This document shows, piece by piece, positions 1-6,069 of a stretch of DNA of 6,393 nt; position 1 is the first letter of the stretch, and every line of letters begins with the position of its first letter. The stretch is from Alphaproteobacteria bacterium (GTDB taxonomy: Bacteria > Pseudomonadota > Alphaproteobacteria > Rs-D84): contig JAGCRE010000148.1 in NCBI GenBank assembly GCA_017964865.1, forward strand, positions 1 to 6,393. Direction: 5' to 3'. Below the pieces are notes generated by a model. It made no database searches. It was not told the DNA's origin and saw only the letters and a list, made by a program, of their open reading frames with translations. The position numbers and the translations under genes were made by a program.

Positions 1-1943
1 GTTGAAATACCCGCATCCAACCATACATAGATATCTGCAAAGTTACCCGGTTGAACATCAGCCTCGCTTAATCCCAACGTTACCGAACGGCATGTATTGA
101 TTACCGGCAAGCACGCACGAATTGCAACATCCGAATAGTTGCTTGAACCCGATGCCGTCGCACCAAAGCCATAGTTATTCTGGCTTAAACACGCATTAAC
201 ATCTGATAAGCAGTTTTGGGCATAGTTAGCCAAAACCTTATCTTGAGTCGTCTTGATTTGACGGAATGCACGTTGCATATATTCCGAAATAATCTGGTTA
301 TCCGCCAAATATTTACCGTTTCTGTCATATGTGTAATCTTGGCATTTATTCAACACCGACATGCACATACCATAGTTACGACCCGTTTTATCGTCATGAT
401 AACCGATTTTGGTCTGCAAATATTCCGATATATCACTTGGTGCTTTGCTCCGTGCATTTTCCAACTTTAATGTCGCACCAATATACGACGCAATCGTATA
501 AGTGTTTTGTTGATCCGCGGTTCCCGGACCCCAGATATTCTGGTTTCCAGTGCCACCAACGTTCCATACAGTGTACAAACCACTTTTCGCTTTCTTCTTG
601 GTTGTATCCCATTCACCACCAGATTCACCCGGCATAGAACCAACAACAACCGAACCTTCTACGATATATTTGCCTGTTGGGTCCAAACATTCTTCATAGT
701 CTGCTCCGCAGACATAGTCGTCTTGCATACATGAATCCAATGCAGATATGCAACCACGCAAATCATACTGATTTTTCTGTTGTGCAACCATCAAACGTGC
801 TTTCTGCAAAACAGTCTTGGCATTACGAACCGTTGCAATCATTTGATTGTTAGAATCAGTCAATGCACGTTCATAACGGATACATTGTTTATCAATTTCC
901 ATATCGTATGCATTTACGATAACCGCCGCATCAACACCTTGGGCTGTGCAATTCGACAACACCGCCTGTTTACAACGTGACGATGCAGATTTATATAATG
1001 CTTCACCGCGTTGATTTCCAATTGATTGTGTATTTGTTGTATTTGACGTACCGAACAGTCCCGACAAATCAAAGCCATAACTGTCAATATTGAAACTTAA
1101 CAGATTTGAAAAATCGATACTGATACCACTGTTTTCGGTAACCGAAGCACTGGACGAACCCGTTTTGACACCAACCAACATATTTCTTACACGATCCAAA
1201 TCGTTTTTGATTTTGGAATTATCGGTTGTGTTCTGCATTGCCATTTCAGCCTCGGTCTGGGTGAACAGAGTATTAATTTCATCTGCTGTCAAACCAATAT
1301 ACTGAATACGTTGTGCAACATCTTGTAATTCTTCAGCCGCAGCACGCAAAGCATCTTCTGTCTTTTCATAATTTTTGACATTTTTGCTGCATGTGCAACG
1401 TCCCTGGTTATCGTCCAAGACATTGCAGAAATTATCCATACATTCGTCATATTGTGCCTTGCAATAATCGGTCAATTCTGCCAACGATTCCAAATTCGCC
1501 GTTACATTCGCAACAGAATCAGAAACAACCGTCGCCGCATTATTAGAAACAGAAACAGAAGTAATCGACGGTGCACGAGCAGACGAAGCAGCCGGAGCCA
1601 TCCTGCCCCCCACTATTGTAGTAGTACTCAAACTAACACGCCCACTGTCAGAAGTATGCGTTCCCCCAGACGCCGTCATATACGTTGTAGTAGTCGTTGT
1701 TGCACGTGCAGCATTACCACCCGTTACAACACCACGACGCGATACAACCCCCGGAACAGCCCCCGACGAACGCGACACCGTTGCACGCTGTCCACCACGC
1801 GAAACTGCATTTGTCGTTGCACGCCCCGACACGCTTGTCCGGGAATCACCACGCGATGCACGTGGCGATACGGCCACATCATCCCCCAACGCAACGCTTG
1901 GCAACGCAACTATTAACGACAATAAAAACATTATTCCTTTCAT
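1..1943 (-). CDS. Large exported Cys-rich protein with heptad-spaced cysteines, C-terminus cut by window edge
   Basis: An uninterrupted minus-strand frame gives 647 full codons and continues past the left edge. ATG at 1941-1943 is preceded by GGAG (1951-1954) seven bases away. Residues 1-20 look like a Sec signal peptide (Lys2, hydrophobic 4-14, A-L-G before Asp21). Residues 21-123 form a low-complexity Ser/Arg/Thr/Gly/Ala stretch with 13 Arg, no Lys and repeated SRG and RAT units. Eighteen Cys follow, at 161, 168, 173, 183, 185, 324, 332, 354, 398, 405, 412, 419, 527, 534, 578, 585, 611 and 618. Seven intervals are exactly CX6C, with the loose consensus C-x3-hydrophobic-[DEN]-x-C. Residues about 190-257 and 340-395 look helical. 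I do not recognise a named family; similar hypothetical proteins seem familiar from uncultured gut Alphaproteobacteria, but this is memory only. A periplasmic or surface location is inferred from the signal peptide and the cysteines. The reading frame is certain; the function is unknown. Confidence 0.9.
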   Translation of the reverse strand, partial: MKGIMFLLSLIVALPSVALGDDVAVSPRASRGDSRTSVSGRATTNAVSRGGQRATVSRSSGAVPGVVSRRGVVTGGNAARATTTTTTYMTASGGTHTSDSGRVSLSTTTIVGGRMAPAASSARAPSITSVSVSNNAATVVSDSVANVTANLESLAELTDYCKAQYDECMDNFCNVLDDNQGRCTCSKNVKNYEKTEDALRAAAEELQDVAQRIQYIGLTADEINTLFTQTEAEMAMQNTTDNSKIKNDLDRVRNMLVGVKTGSSSASVTENSGISIDFSNLLSFNIDSYGFDLSGLFGTSNTTNTQSIGNQRGEALYKSASSRCKQAVLSNCTAQGVDAAVIVNAYDMEIDKQCIRYERALTDSNNQMIATVRNAKTVLQKARLMVAQQKNQYDLRGCISALDSCMQDDYVCGADYEECLDPTGKYIVEGSVVVGSMPGESGGEWDTTKKKAKSGLYTVWNVGGTGNQNIWGPGTADQQNTYTIASYIGATLKLENARSKAPSDISEYLQTKIGYHDDKTGRNYGMCMSVLNKCQDYTYDRNGKYLADNQIISEYMQRAFRQIKTTQDKVLANYAQNCLSDVNACLSQNNYGFGATASGSSNYSDVAIRACLPVINTCRSVTLGLSEADVQPGNFADIYVWLDAGIS

Positions 1944-2019
1944 TTCTTTTCTCCGCTTATACGCGACTCCCTAAGGAAACCGGACGTTTCACGAACATTC
2001 GACTCCTTGACTTAAAGTA

Positions 2020-2048
2020 ATTATAACATAAATGTCACCTTGTGTAAA
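2020..2048 (-). promoter_or_regulatory. Sigma70-type promoter of the Cys-rich exported protein
   Basis: On the minus strand, TTTACA (2043-2048) and a perfect TATAAT (2020-2025) are separated by exactly 17 bases. Transcription would start near 2013, giving a leader of about 70 bases before the ATG at 1943. It lies just downstream of the terminator of the preceding gene, so the Cys-rich gene is probably its own transcription unit. This is the best promoter match in the window. Confidence 0.75.
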
Positions 2049-2053
2049 ATATT

Positions 2054-2084
2054 TTTTTATACAAAATTACGATTTTTATACAAA
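2054..2084 (-). repeat. Two 12-bp direct repeats upstream of the -35 box
   Basis: TTTGTATAAAAA (minus-strand reading) occurs at 2073-2084 and again at 2054-2065, a period of 19 bp. The nearer copy ends 5 bp upstream of the TTTACA -35 box. The spacing of roughly two helical turns would put both copies on one face of the DNA. They could be paired operator half-sites or a curved, AT-rich UP element. The surrounding DNA is very AT-rich, so chance is a real alternative. Confidence 0.45.
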
Positions 2085-2119
2085 CAAAAAAACACCACCA
2101 AAAAATCGGTGGTGTTTTT
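2082..2119 (-). terminator. Rho-independent terminator of the DsbA-like gene
   Basis: A perfect 12-bp stem (2088-2099 with 2108-2119; core AACACCACC/GGTGGTGTT) encloses an 8-base loop. In the minus-strand transcript it is followed by a T-rich tract interrupted by single G. It starts 16 bases after the stop codon of the thiol oxidoreductase gene. It separates that gene from the Cys-rich gene downstream. Confidence 0.85.
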
Positions 2120-2135
2120 AATATCAATCAAACGA

Positions 2136-2960
2136 TTATTTATCCAATGCATTCATGATTTGATCGTATGGAATCGCACCTGGGAATGCTTCGTCACCAA
2201 TGACCAAGAACGGTGTTCCATTGATTTCGAAACGTTGTGCCAATTCACGAACATTTGCCAATTCACGAGAAACGATTTCGTTTTTCATATCAGCTTTCAA
2301 TTTGTCTGTATCCAAACCAGCTTCTTTTGCCATCTTCATGATATTGGCTTCGACTTTTTCTGCAACCTTGGACTGATCTTTCAAATCGTCTTGAGTGTAA
2401 TAGTCACGAGTCATCATCATATCAACAAAGTTTGCTGCTTTGTCTGCGTCCTGCATCTTTGCAGCAATTGCAGCCTTTGCTGGGCCATCAGACAACGCAC
2501 CGTGGATTGAGAAATTCTTAATCACAACGCGAACATCATCACGTTCATCCAAGACTTGAGCCAATTCGCCATGAACACGACGGCAGAACGGGCAGCTGAA
2601 GTCTGTCCAAACAAAGATTGTCTTTTTCGCATCGCGATTACCCAAAACTGGGGCATCAGCCATCATTTTGCCAGCATTCGAACGAACATATGCACGAACA
2701 GCTTTGTTCTTTTCAGCTTGTTCTTGTTCCTGCATTGCGGAAATCATCACTTTAACAATGCCCGGATTGACACTTGTCAAATAGTGTGGTATGTACAAAC
2801 GTGTGACACAACCCGCAATCAAAATGATAGAAACAAGTTTGATTGATTTTTTGCAAATCATTAATCCCATTGTTGGTTTTTTAGCGTCCGCCTTGAACAG
2901 CATTCCACCGAACAAGAACAACGCAATTGCCAATAACAAGAAAAGTATTGTCCAAGTCAT
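2136..2960 (-). CDS. Membrane-anchored DsbA-family thiol-disulfide oxidoreductase
   Basis: This 274-residue protein has a thioredoxin/DsbA-type domain from about residue 105. The active site C-P-F-C is at 123-126 inside WTDFSCPFC, and the cis-proline loop is T249-P250 in NGTPFLVIG. The helical insertion between them (about 155-240) is typical of DsbA/BdbD-like enzymes. The N-terminus carries two hydrophobic segments, about 4-22 and 40-52, rather than a simple cleavable signal, with extra Cys at 36 and 51. It should be held in the inner membrane with the catalytic domain in the periplasm, where it would form or rearrange disulfides; oxidase versus isomerase cannot be decided from sequence. AAGGAG (2967-2972) lies six bases before the ATG. 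Its neighbour downstream on the same strand is an exported protein with at least 18 Cys, a plausible substrate. A terminator follows the stop. No DsbB-like partner is present in the window. Confidence 0.9.
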   Translation of the reverse strand: MTWTILFLLLAIALFLFGGMLFKADAKKPTMGLMICKKSIKLVSIILIAGCVTRLYIPHYLTSVNPGIVKVMISAMQEQEQAEKNKAVRAYVRSNAGKMMADAPVLGNRDAKKTIFVWTDFSCPFCRRVHGELAQVLDERDDVRVVIKNFSIHGALSDGPAKAAIAAKMQDADKAANFVDMMMTRDYYTQDDLKDQSKVAEKVEANIMKMAKEAGLDTDKLKADMKNEIVSRELANVRELAQRFEINGTPFLVIGDEAFPGAIPYDQIMNALDK

Positions 2961-2991
2961 ATTTTTCTCCTTTTATTGTTGAACGAGATAA

Positions 2992-3020
2992 ACCATAGAA
3001 AAAAATATTTCATTTCGCAA
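2992..3020 (-). promoter_or_regulatory. Possible weak promoter of the DsbA-like gene
   Basis: On the minus strand, TTGCGA (3015-3020) and TATGGT (2992-2997) are 17 bases apart, each matching four of six consensus bases. It sits in the 79-base gap after recO, where I see no terminator. The gene may therefore instead, or also, be read through from recO. Confidence 0.35.
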
Positions 3021-3039
3021 GTAATAAAATTAAAAAATT

Positions 3040-3552
3040 TTACAAATTTGATAAATATAATCTTGCGGGTGGCATACTGATATTATTTTCCCGACACACA
3101 TTTTCAATAAAACGCCCCGTAACAGACAGGTTCACAGGCAATTTATATAATTTGTTGATATACGGTGCGGCACAAGTTTCACAAACCGCACGTCCAGTCT
3201 TTGGTGACAAATAATGCAAATTGTTCACACCACCACAACCCGAACAGTGTGACAAATCAAGTGCATAACCCAATTCACGCAAAAGACATACCTCCCATTG
3301 CAGATACAATTCTAACGCATTACCAAAATTCATATTTCGCAACAATGTTTCTGTCGCATCATAAAGTGCGGAATACGGTTCACGTTCTGGCAATAATGCA
3401 TCAACCAACGCAAAAGCTGAATTCATACATGCCAGACAAAACCTGTCTGCCATAAAACGCACCGCTAAATTTTCGGTTGATTCCCAATGAAACGCACCCA
3501 GTTGTGAATCCAGTCTTGCATTCCACGTTGTCGCCCCAACCTGGCCCATCAA
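3040..3552 (-). CDS. recO: RecO C-terminal reading frame (helical and zinc-finger part)
   Basis: This is the downstream half of the frameshifted recO. It can be read from TTG (3550-3552) or ATG (3547-3549) as 169-170 residues. It contains the end of the OB fold (about 1-25), the helical domain, and the Cys pairs at 103/106 and 124/127 counted from the TTG. It lacks most of the OB fold that binds DNA in RecO, so it is unlikely to be the full natural product. Its ATG overlaps the TGA of the upstream half by one base (TGATG), an arrangement that allows translational reinitiation. No Shine-Dalgarno is visible before it. If the frameshift is a sequencing error, the true gene is 3040-3692. Confidence 0.6.
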   Translation of the reverse strand: MMGQVGATTWNARLDSQLGAFHWESTENLAVRFMADRFCLACMNSAFALVDALLPEREPYSALYDATETLLRNMNFGNALELYLQWEVCLLRELGYALDLSHCSGCGGVNNLHYLSPKTGRAVCETCAAPYINKLYKLPVNLSVTGRFIENVCRENNISMPPARLYLSNL

Positions 3553-3692
3553 TGGTTTATTTTTCTTGGTAATTGAGCCGCACGCAAAACCCCATGCATC
3601 ATCCCAAAATCACGTGTAAAAATCATTGCGACACAATCCCGTTCGCCAATTGGTCGTAACCCAATTAAAATTCCAGTTGATTCAAGGTTCAT
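3040..3692 (-). pseudogene. recO: recO, DNA repair protein RecO, broken by a one-base frameshift
   Basis: RecO acts with RecF and RecR to load RecA at gaps and can anneal strands. The natural start is ATG at 3690-3692: its first 44 codons give a clear RecO OB-fold start, with TGILIGLRPIGERD and FTRDFGMMHGVLR. That frame then hits TGA at 3549-3551. The rest of RecO continues in another frame and ends at 3040. The frames join at a run of five A (minus-strand reading, 3560-3564); a sixth A would give one 217-residue protein of normal RecO length, reading R-K-N-K-P-L-M-G-Q. In that numbering, Cys pairs at 150/153 and 171/174 form the zinc-type motif, next to the typical LRELGYALDLSHC. Both halves are otherwise intact, so this is either a recent mutation, a homopolymer sequencing error, or a gene rescued by -1 slippage or reinitiation. 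There is no Shine-Dalgarno before the ATG. Confidence 0.8.
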
Positions 3693-3701
3693 AACGAATC
3701 G

Positions 3702-3707
3702 ATTATA
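3702..3707 (-). promoter_or_regulatory. Perfect -10 box in front of recO
   Basis: TATAAT on the minus strand lies nine bases before the recO ATG. No convincing -35 box stands at 16-18 bases; the nearest candidate is TTGTCG at 20. If used, transcription would start about three bases before the ATG and give a nearly leaderless mRNA, which fits the absence of a Shine-Dalgarno. It follows directly after the ribosomal operon terminator. Confidence 0.45.
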
Positions 3708-3731
3708 ATGTAACACATTTTCGTTTGCGAC

Positions 3732-3759
3732 AAAAAAAATCCCGCAAAAAATTGCGGGA
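3732..3759 (-). terminator. Rho-independent terminator of the rpsF-rpsR-rplI operon
   Basis: TCCCGCAA and TTGCGGGA (3740-3747 and 3752-3759) form a perfect 8-bp GC-rich stem with a four-base loop. It is followed on the minus strand by eight consecutive T (3732-3739). It starts 22 bases after the rplI stop codon. Confidence 0.93.
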
Positions 3760-3781
3760 CTTGATAAAGCAAATTAAACTT

Positions 3782-4399
3782 TTATTCAGCCGCTGCTTCT
3801 GTTTCCGCAGATTCAACAACCGCTTCTTCTGCTGGCTTTTCTGCCACAGGTTCTTCGGCCTTTTCTTCTGCTTTTTCTTCAGCTGCTGCTGCTTCGACTT
3901 TCTTGGTTCCAAATGTTAATACTTTACCTGCAACCAATGCTTCGATTTCGTCCTGGGTCTGGGCCACATAAACCTTGACCGGAACGATAACATCTGGGTG
4001 CAACGCGATTTGAGTATCAAACGCACCAATTGATTTAATTGGCGAACCCAACAAAACCTGGGCCGAAGTAACGTTAACACTTGCAACATCTTTCAACATA
4101 CGTGCAATATCACGTGAAGAAACCGAACCATACAATTGGCCGGTATCACCCGCCTGACGGATCATATACAATTTTGCGTTCTTGACCGCATCAACTTGTG
4201 ATTCAGCTGTTTTCTTAGCCGCAGCTTCACGTGCGATTAATTCGGCTTTCTTTGCTTCGAATAAGGCAACGTTTTCACGTGTCCAACGCATAGCCTTGCC
4301 CATTGGCAACAAGAAATTACGTGCGAACCCAGTCTTTACTTCGACTGCATCGCCGATATTACCTAATTTAGTAATTTTTTCTGTCAATATAACTTTCAT
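3782..4399 (-). CDS. rplI: 50S ribosomal protein L9 with a long acidic C-terminal tail
   Basis: L9 binds 23S rRNA near the base of the L1 stalk and helps maintain reading frame. Residues 1-40 hold the conserved N-domain, with GNIGDAVEVKTGFARNFLLP at 13-32. A charged helix (about 41-75) links to the C-domain (about 76-150). The family is usually about 150 residues; this one has 205. The extra part, from about 168, is almost only Ala, Glu, Val and Lys, with repeated AEEK units, and is probably disordered and strongly acidic. ATG at 4397-4399 is preceded by AAGGA about eight bases upstream. It is the last gene of the operon, 162 bases after rpsR, and its stop is followed by a strong terminator. 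Confidence 0.96.
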   Translation of the reverse strand: MKVILTEKITKLGNIGDAVEVKTGFARNFLLPMGKAMRWTRENVALFEAKKAELIAREAAAKKTAESQVDAVKNAKLYMIRQAGDTGQLYGSVSSRDIARMLKDVASVNVTSAQVLLGSPIKSIGAFDTQIALHPDVIVPVKVYVAQTQDEIEALVAGKVLTFGTKKVEAAAAEEKAEEKAEEPVAEKPAEEAVVESAETEAAAE

Positions 4400-4460
4400 T
4401 TTGTCTGTCCTTTTTTGTTAAAAAGTTAGAGTCATAAGACCCAAATAGCACTTGTTTTCG

Positions 4461-4563
4461 AAATTGTTTAGAATGGTGCAGATGCGTCGTTGTTGGCAAG
4501 TGCAGTGTACAAATGTTACATAAACGAGCCAACAACAAGCAGATGTGCCATTATAAACAATTT
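4461..4563. repeat. Large imperfect palindrome filling the rpsR-rplI gap
   Basis: The outer arms AAATTGTTTAGAATGG (4461-4476) and 4548-4563 are inverted copies with one mismatch in 16. Pairing continues through 4480/4544, then a short internal loop containing TGC/GCA (4483-4485/4539-4541), then a perfect 9-bp stem GTTGTTGGC/GCCAACAAC (4489-4497/4528-4536). A 30-base tip holds a further small hairpin (4506-4510 with 4515-4520). The right end covers the rpsR stop codon. In plus-strand RNA the irregular positions become G.U wobbles (4477/4547, 4478/4546) and tandem G.A pairs (4481/4543, 4482/4542); in the operon RNA they are A.C and C.U mismatches. A perfect minus-strand TATAAT (4550-4555) lies in one arm, without a good -35. 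It may be a small palindromic mobile element, a processing or attenuation signal, or a structured RNA. Confidence 0.75.
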
Positions 4564-4789
4564 AACCCAAATTGTTGCGAACGAACGGCATCAATCCCAA
4601 ATGACGTGCACGTTTGATGGCGGTTGCCAAGGCACGTTGATCTTTCTGGGAAACACCACTGATGCGTGATGGCACAATTTTACCACGTTCTGTGATATAG
4701 TGTGACAACATCTTGACATCTTTATAGTCGATAACCTTGCCCTTTAATGGGTTTGATTTCTTACGATAAATTGCTGCACGAACTGCCAT
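4562..4789 (-). CDS. rpsR: 30S ribosomal protein S18
   Basis: S18 binds with S6 to the central domain of 16S rRNA in the small-subunit platform. The 75 residues have normal family length. The S18 signature is clear: [21 protein letters not shown] (about 20-40), then [12 protein letters not shown] and [13 protein letters not shown]. The start ATG overlaps the rpsF stop by one base (TAATG), and its Shine-Dalgarno GAGGG lies inside the end of rpsF, so the two are translationally coupled. Its stop codon falls in the arm of the large palindrome that separates it from rplI. Other alphaproteobacteria, as I recall, often have a membrane-protein gene (DUF2232) between rpsR and rplI; none is here. Confidence 0.98.
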   Translation of the reverse strand: MAVRAAIYRKKSNPLKGKVIDYKDVKMLSHYITERGKIVPSRISGVSQKDQRALATAIKRARHLGLMPFVRNNLG

Positions 4790-5127
4790 TATTCACCCTC
4801 TTCGTTATTTTTTTTCATCATGACGGATGGCGTTGTTGCCAATTCGTCGACACGAACGTTCAAGAAACGGATAACGTCTTCGTCGATACGGCTGCGACGT
4901 TCTAATTCCGCAATCTGTTCACCCGGCAATTCAATGTTCAACATAACATAGTGTGCCTTGCGGTTTTTACGGATAATGTAAGCCAGATTTTTCAATCCCC
5001 AGAATTCTGTGGACTTTACACTGCCGCCCAGTTCTTTAATAATTTCTGTAAATTTTGCCGCTTTTTCTTTGACCTGCGGTTCGGTCAAGTCCTGGCGGAA
5101 AACCAAGACGCTTTCGTAATAAGCCAT
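4789..5127 (-). CDS. rpsF: 30S ribosomal protein S6
   Basis: S6 pairs with S18 on 16S rRNA. The 112 residues match the family: [11 protein letters not shown] at the N-terminus, [12 protein letters not shown], then [21 protein letters not shown], and [15 protein letters not shown] near the end. A short tail follows (about 98-112) ending in acidic residues. AAGGAA stands about five bases before the ATG at 5125-5127. It is the first gene of the rpsF-rpsR-rplI operon and has its own promoter upstream. I could not find the conserved CCG-bearing S6:S18 leader structure in the short untranslated region. Confidence 0.98.
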   Translation of the reverse strand: MAYYESVLVFRQDLTEPQVKEKAAKFTEIIKELGGSVKSTEFWGLKNLAYIIRKNRKAHYVMLNIELPGEQIAELERRSRIDEDVIRFLNVRVDELATTPSVMMKKNNEEGE

Positions 5128-5186
5128 TTTATTTCCTTTGGTTTATATCAGCCGACGACCCCATGCCGCCAGCAGGAACGTTGTCC

Positions 5187-5214
5187 ATTATGCCCATTTT
5201 TTTAACAAAATCAA
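5187..5214 (-). promoter_or_regulatory. Promoter of the rpsF operon
   Basis: On the minus strand, TTGATT (5209-5214) and CATAAT (5187-5192, five of six matches) are 16 bases apart. The start would fall near 5180, giving a leader of about 50 bases before rpsF. It is the only good candidate between rpsF and the divergent gene. Confidence 0.6.
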
Positions 5215-5225
5215 GTTTTTTCGTA

Positions 5226-5252
5226 TTGACTTAGTTCTAAAAATTTTACTAC
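5226..5252 (+). promoter_or_regulatory. Possible promoter of the MotA-like gene
   Basis: TTGACT (5226-5231) is a good -35 match, but the best -10 at workable distance is TACTAC (5247-5252) with a short 15-base spacer. The AT-rich stretch near 5258-5267 offers other weak -10 choices. The divergent region between the two start codons is 152 bases, so some promoter must be here; the exact boxes are uncertain. Confidence 0.35.
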
Positions 5253-5279
5253 CCTTACTAATAATAGAGGGGAAAGTCT

Positions 5280-6044
5280 GTGAAACGTTTTCATATTGCT
5301 TTTAATCGTATGGCATTGTTTGTGGCACTGGTTGTTGCCGGGATTGTGCTGTTTTTCGACCCTTTTATGCAGATTGCGACCGCAAATATTGTCTTGAACG
5401 GCATTATTATTGGAACGACGATTTTTGGAATTGGGCTGTGTTTTGTTAAAATTTTTCATATGTTGCCCGAATACCGGTGGTTACACGAATATATTGGTGG
5501 CAAACGTCGTGGCGATTTACCACCACGCATATTGCGTCCGGTTGCATTGATGTTATCGCCCCGCCCCGCCCGTATTTCGGCATCGTCATTACAGAATATA
5601 CTGGATATGATATTAATGCGGTTCGAAGAAGATCGTGAATCTGTGCGATATATAACAAACACATTGATATTTTTGGGACTGCTGGGGACATTTTGGGGTC
5701 TGTTGTTGACGGTTGGCGGTTTTGCAGACATTATGGCAAACCTTGATATGGCCGACGAATCGGTATTGGAATCGATGCAATTGGGATTGAACCGTCCATT
5801 GATTGGTATGGCGACCGCGTTTACCAGTTCGATTCTTGGTCTGGGGGGCAGCTTGATTGTCGGCTTCCTTGGTCTGCAGGTTCAATCTGTTCAAAATTCG
5901 ATGTTACATGATGTCGAAGATTACTTTGCCACACACACGCACACCGCGACCCCGGATGTAACACTGGGTCAAATCGGGTTGGCGACACGTGCATTAAATA
6001 AATCGGTTCAACGACTGGACAAAACGGTTGCCCATTGGGAATAA
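5280..6044 (+). CDS. MotA/TolQ/ExbB-family ion-channel subunit
   Basis: The 254-residue membrane protein has four likely membrane segments, about 10-28, 36-58, 126-147 and 174-200. The last two carry the MotA/TolQ/ExbB channel signature: LGLLGTFWGLLLTVGG (132-147) and PLIGMATAFTSSILGLGG (173-190). The 65 residues between segments 2 and 3 are cytoplasmic, with a basic patch (GGKRRG, 73-78). The tail (about 215-254) is hydrophilic. Such proteins form a ring that conducts protons or sodium and drives a partner that reaches into the periplasm. The next gene, 25 bases on, looks like that partner. GTG at 5280-5282 is chosen because AGGGG lies about seven bases upstream. The pair is unlike flagellar MotA in length and layout and resembles the alphaproteobacterial MotA-like/OmpA-like pair of unknown role. 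I see no defence-gene neighbours that would point to Zorya. Confidence 0.88.
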   Translation: MKRFHIAFNRMALFVALVVAGIVLFFDPFMQIATANIVLNGIIIGTTIFGIGLCFVKIFHMLPEYRWLHEYIGGKRRGDLPPRILRPVALMLSPRPARISASSLQNILDMILMRFEEDRESVRYITNTLIFLGLLGTFWGLLLTVGGFADIMANLDMADESVLESMQLGLNRPLIGMATAFTSSILGLGGSLIVGFLGLQVQSVQNSMLHDVEDYFATHTHTATPDVTLGQIGLATRALNKSVQRLDKTVAHWE

Positions 6045-6069
6045 AGAAAGAGAGAGGGAGAAAAACACC

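Noticed and set aside
1452..1916. Plus-strand frame of 154 codons rich in Arg, Asn and Cys
   Set aside because: It lies wholly antisense to the Cys-rich exported protein, and its composition is the complement of that gene's Ser/Arg/Thr linker. No ribosome binding site or domain is visible.
2040..2510. Plus-strand frame of 156 codons
   Set aside because: It is antisense to the DsbA-like gene and starts inside the promoter and terminator region. The Cys/Phe-rich product has no recognisable motif.
3703..3912. Minus-strand Lys/Gln-rich frame of 69 codons
   Set aside because: It is an out-of-frame shadow of the rplI acidic tail that runs through the terminator.
4461..4563. The rpsR-rplI palindrome as a simple rho-independent terminator
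   Set aside because: There is no T-tract directly after the stem on either strand, the loop is large, and termination here would cut off rplI.
5128..5186. S6:S18 autoregulatory leader in front of rpsF
   Set aside because: The short leader shows no stem with the CCG bulge that marks the known motif.
5613..5894. Minus-strand frames under the MotA-like gene
   Set aside because: They are antisense to a well-supported membrane protein gene with a good start and have no coding signs of their own.
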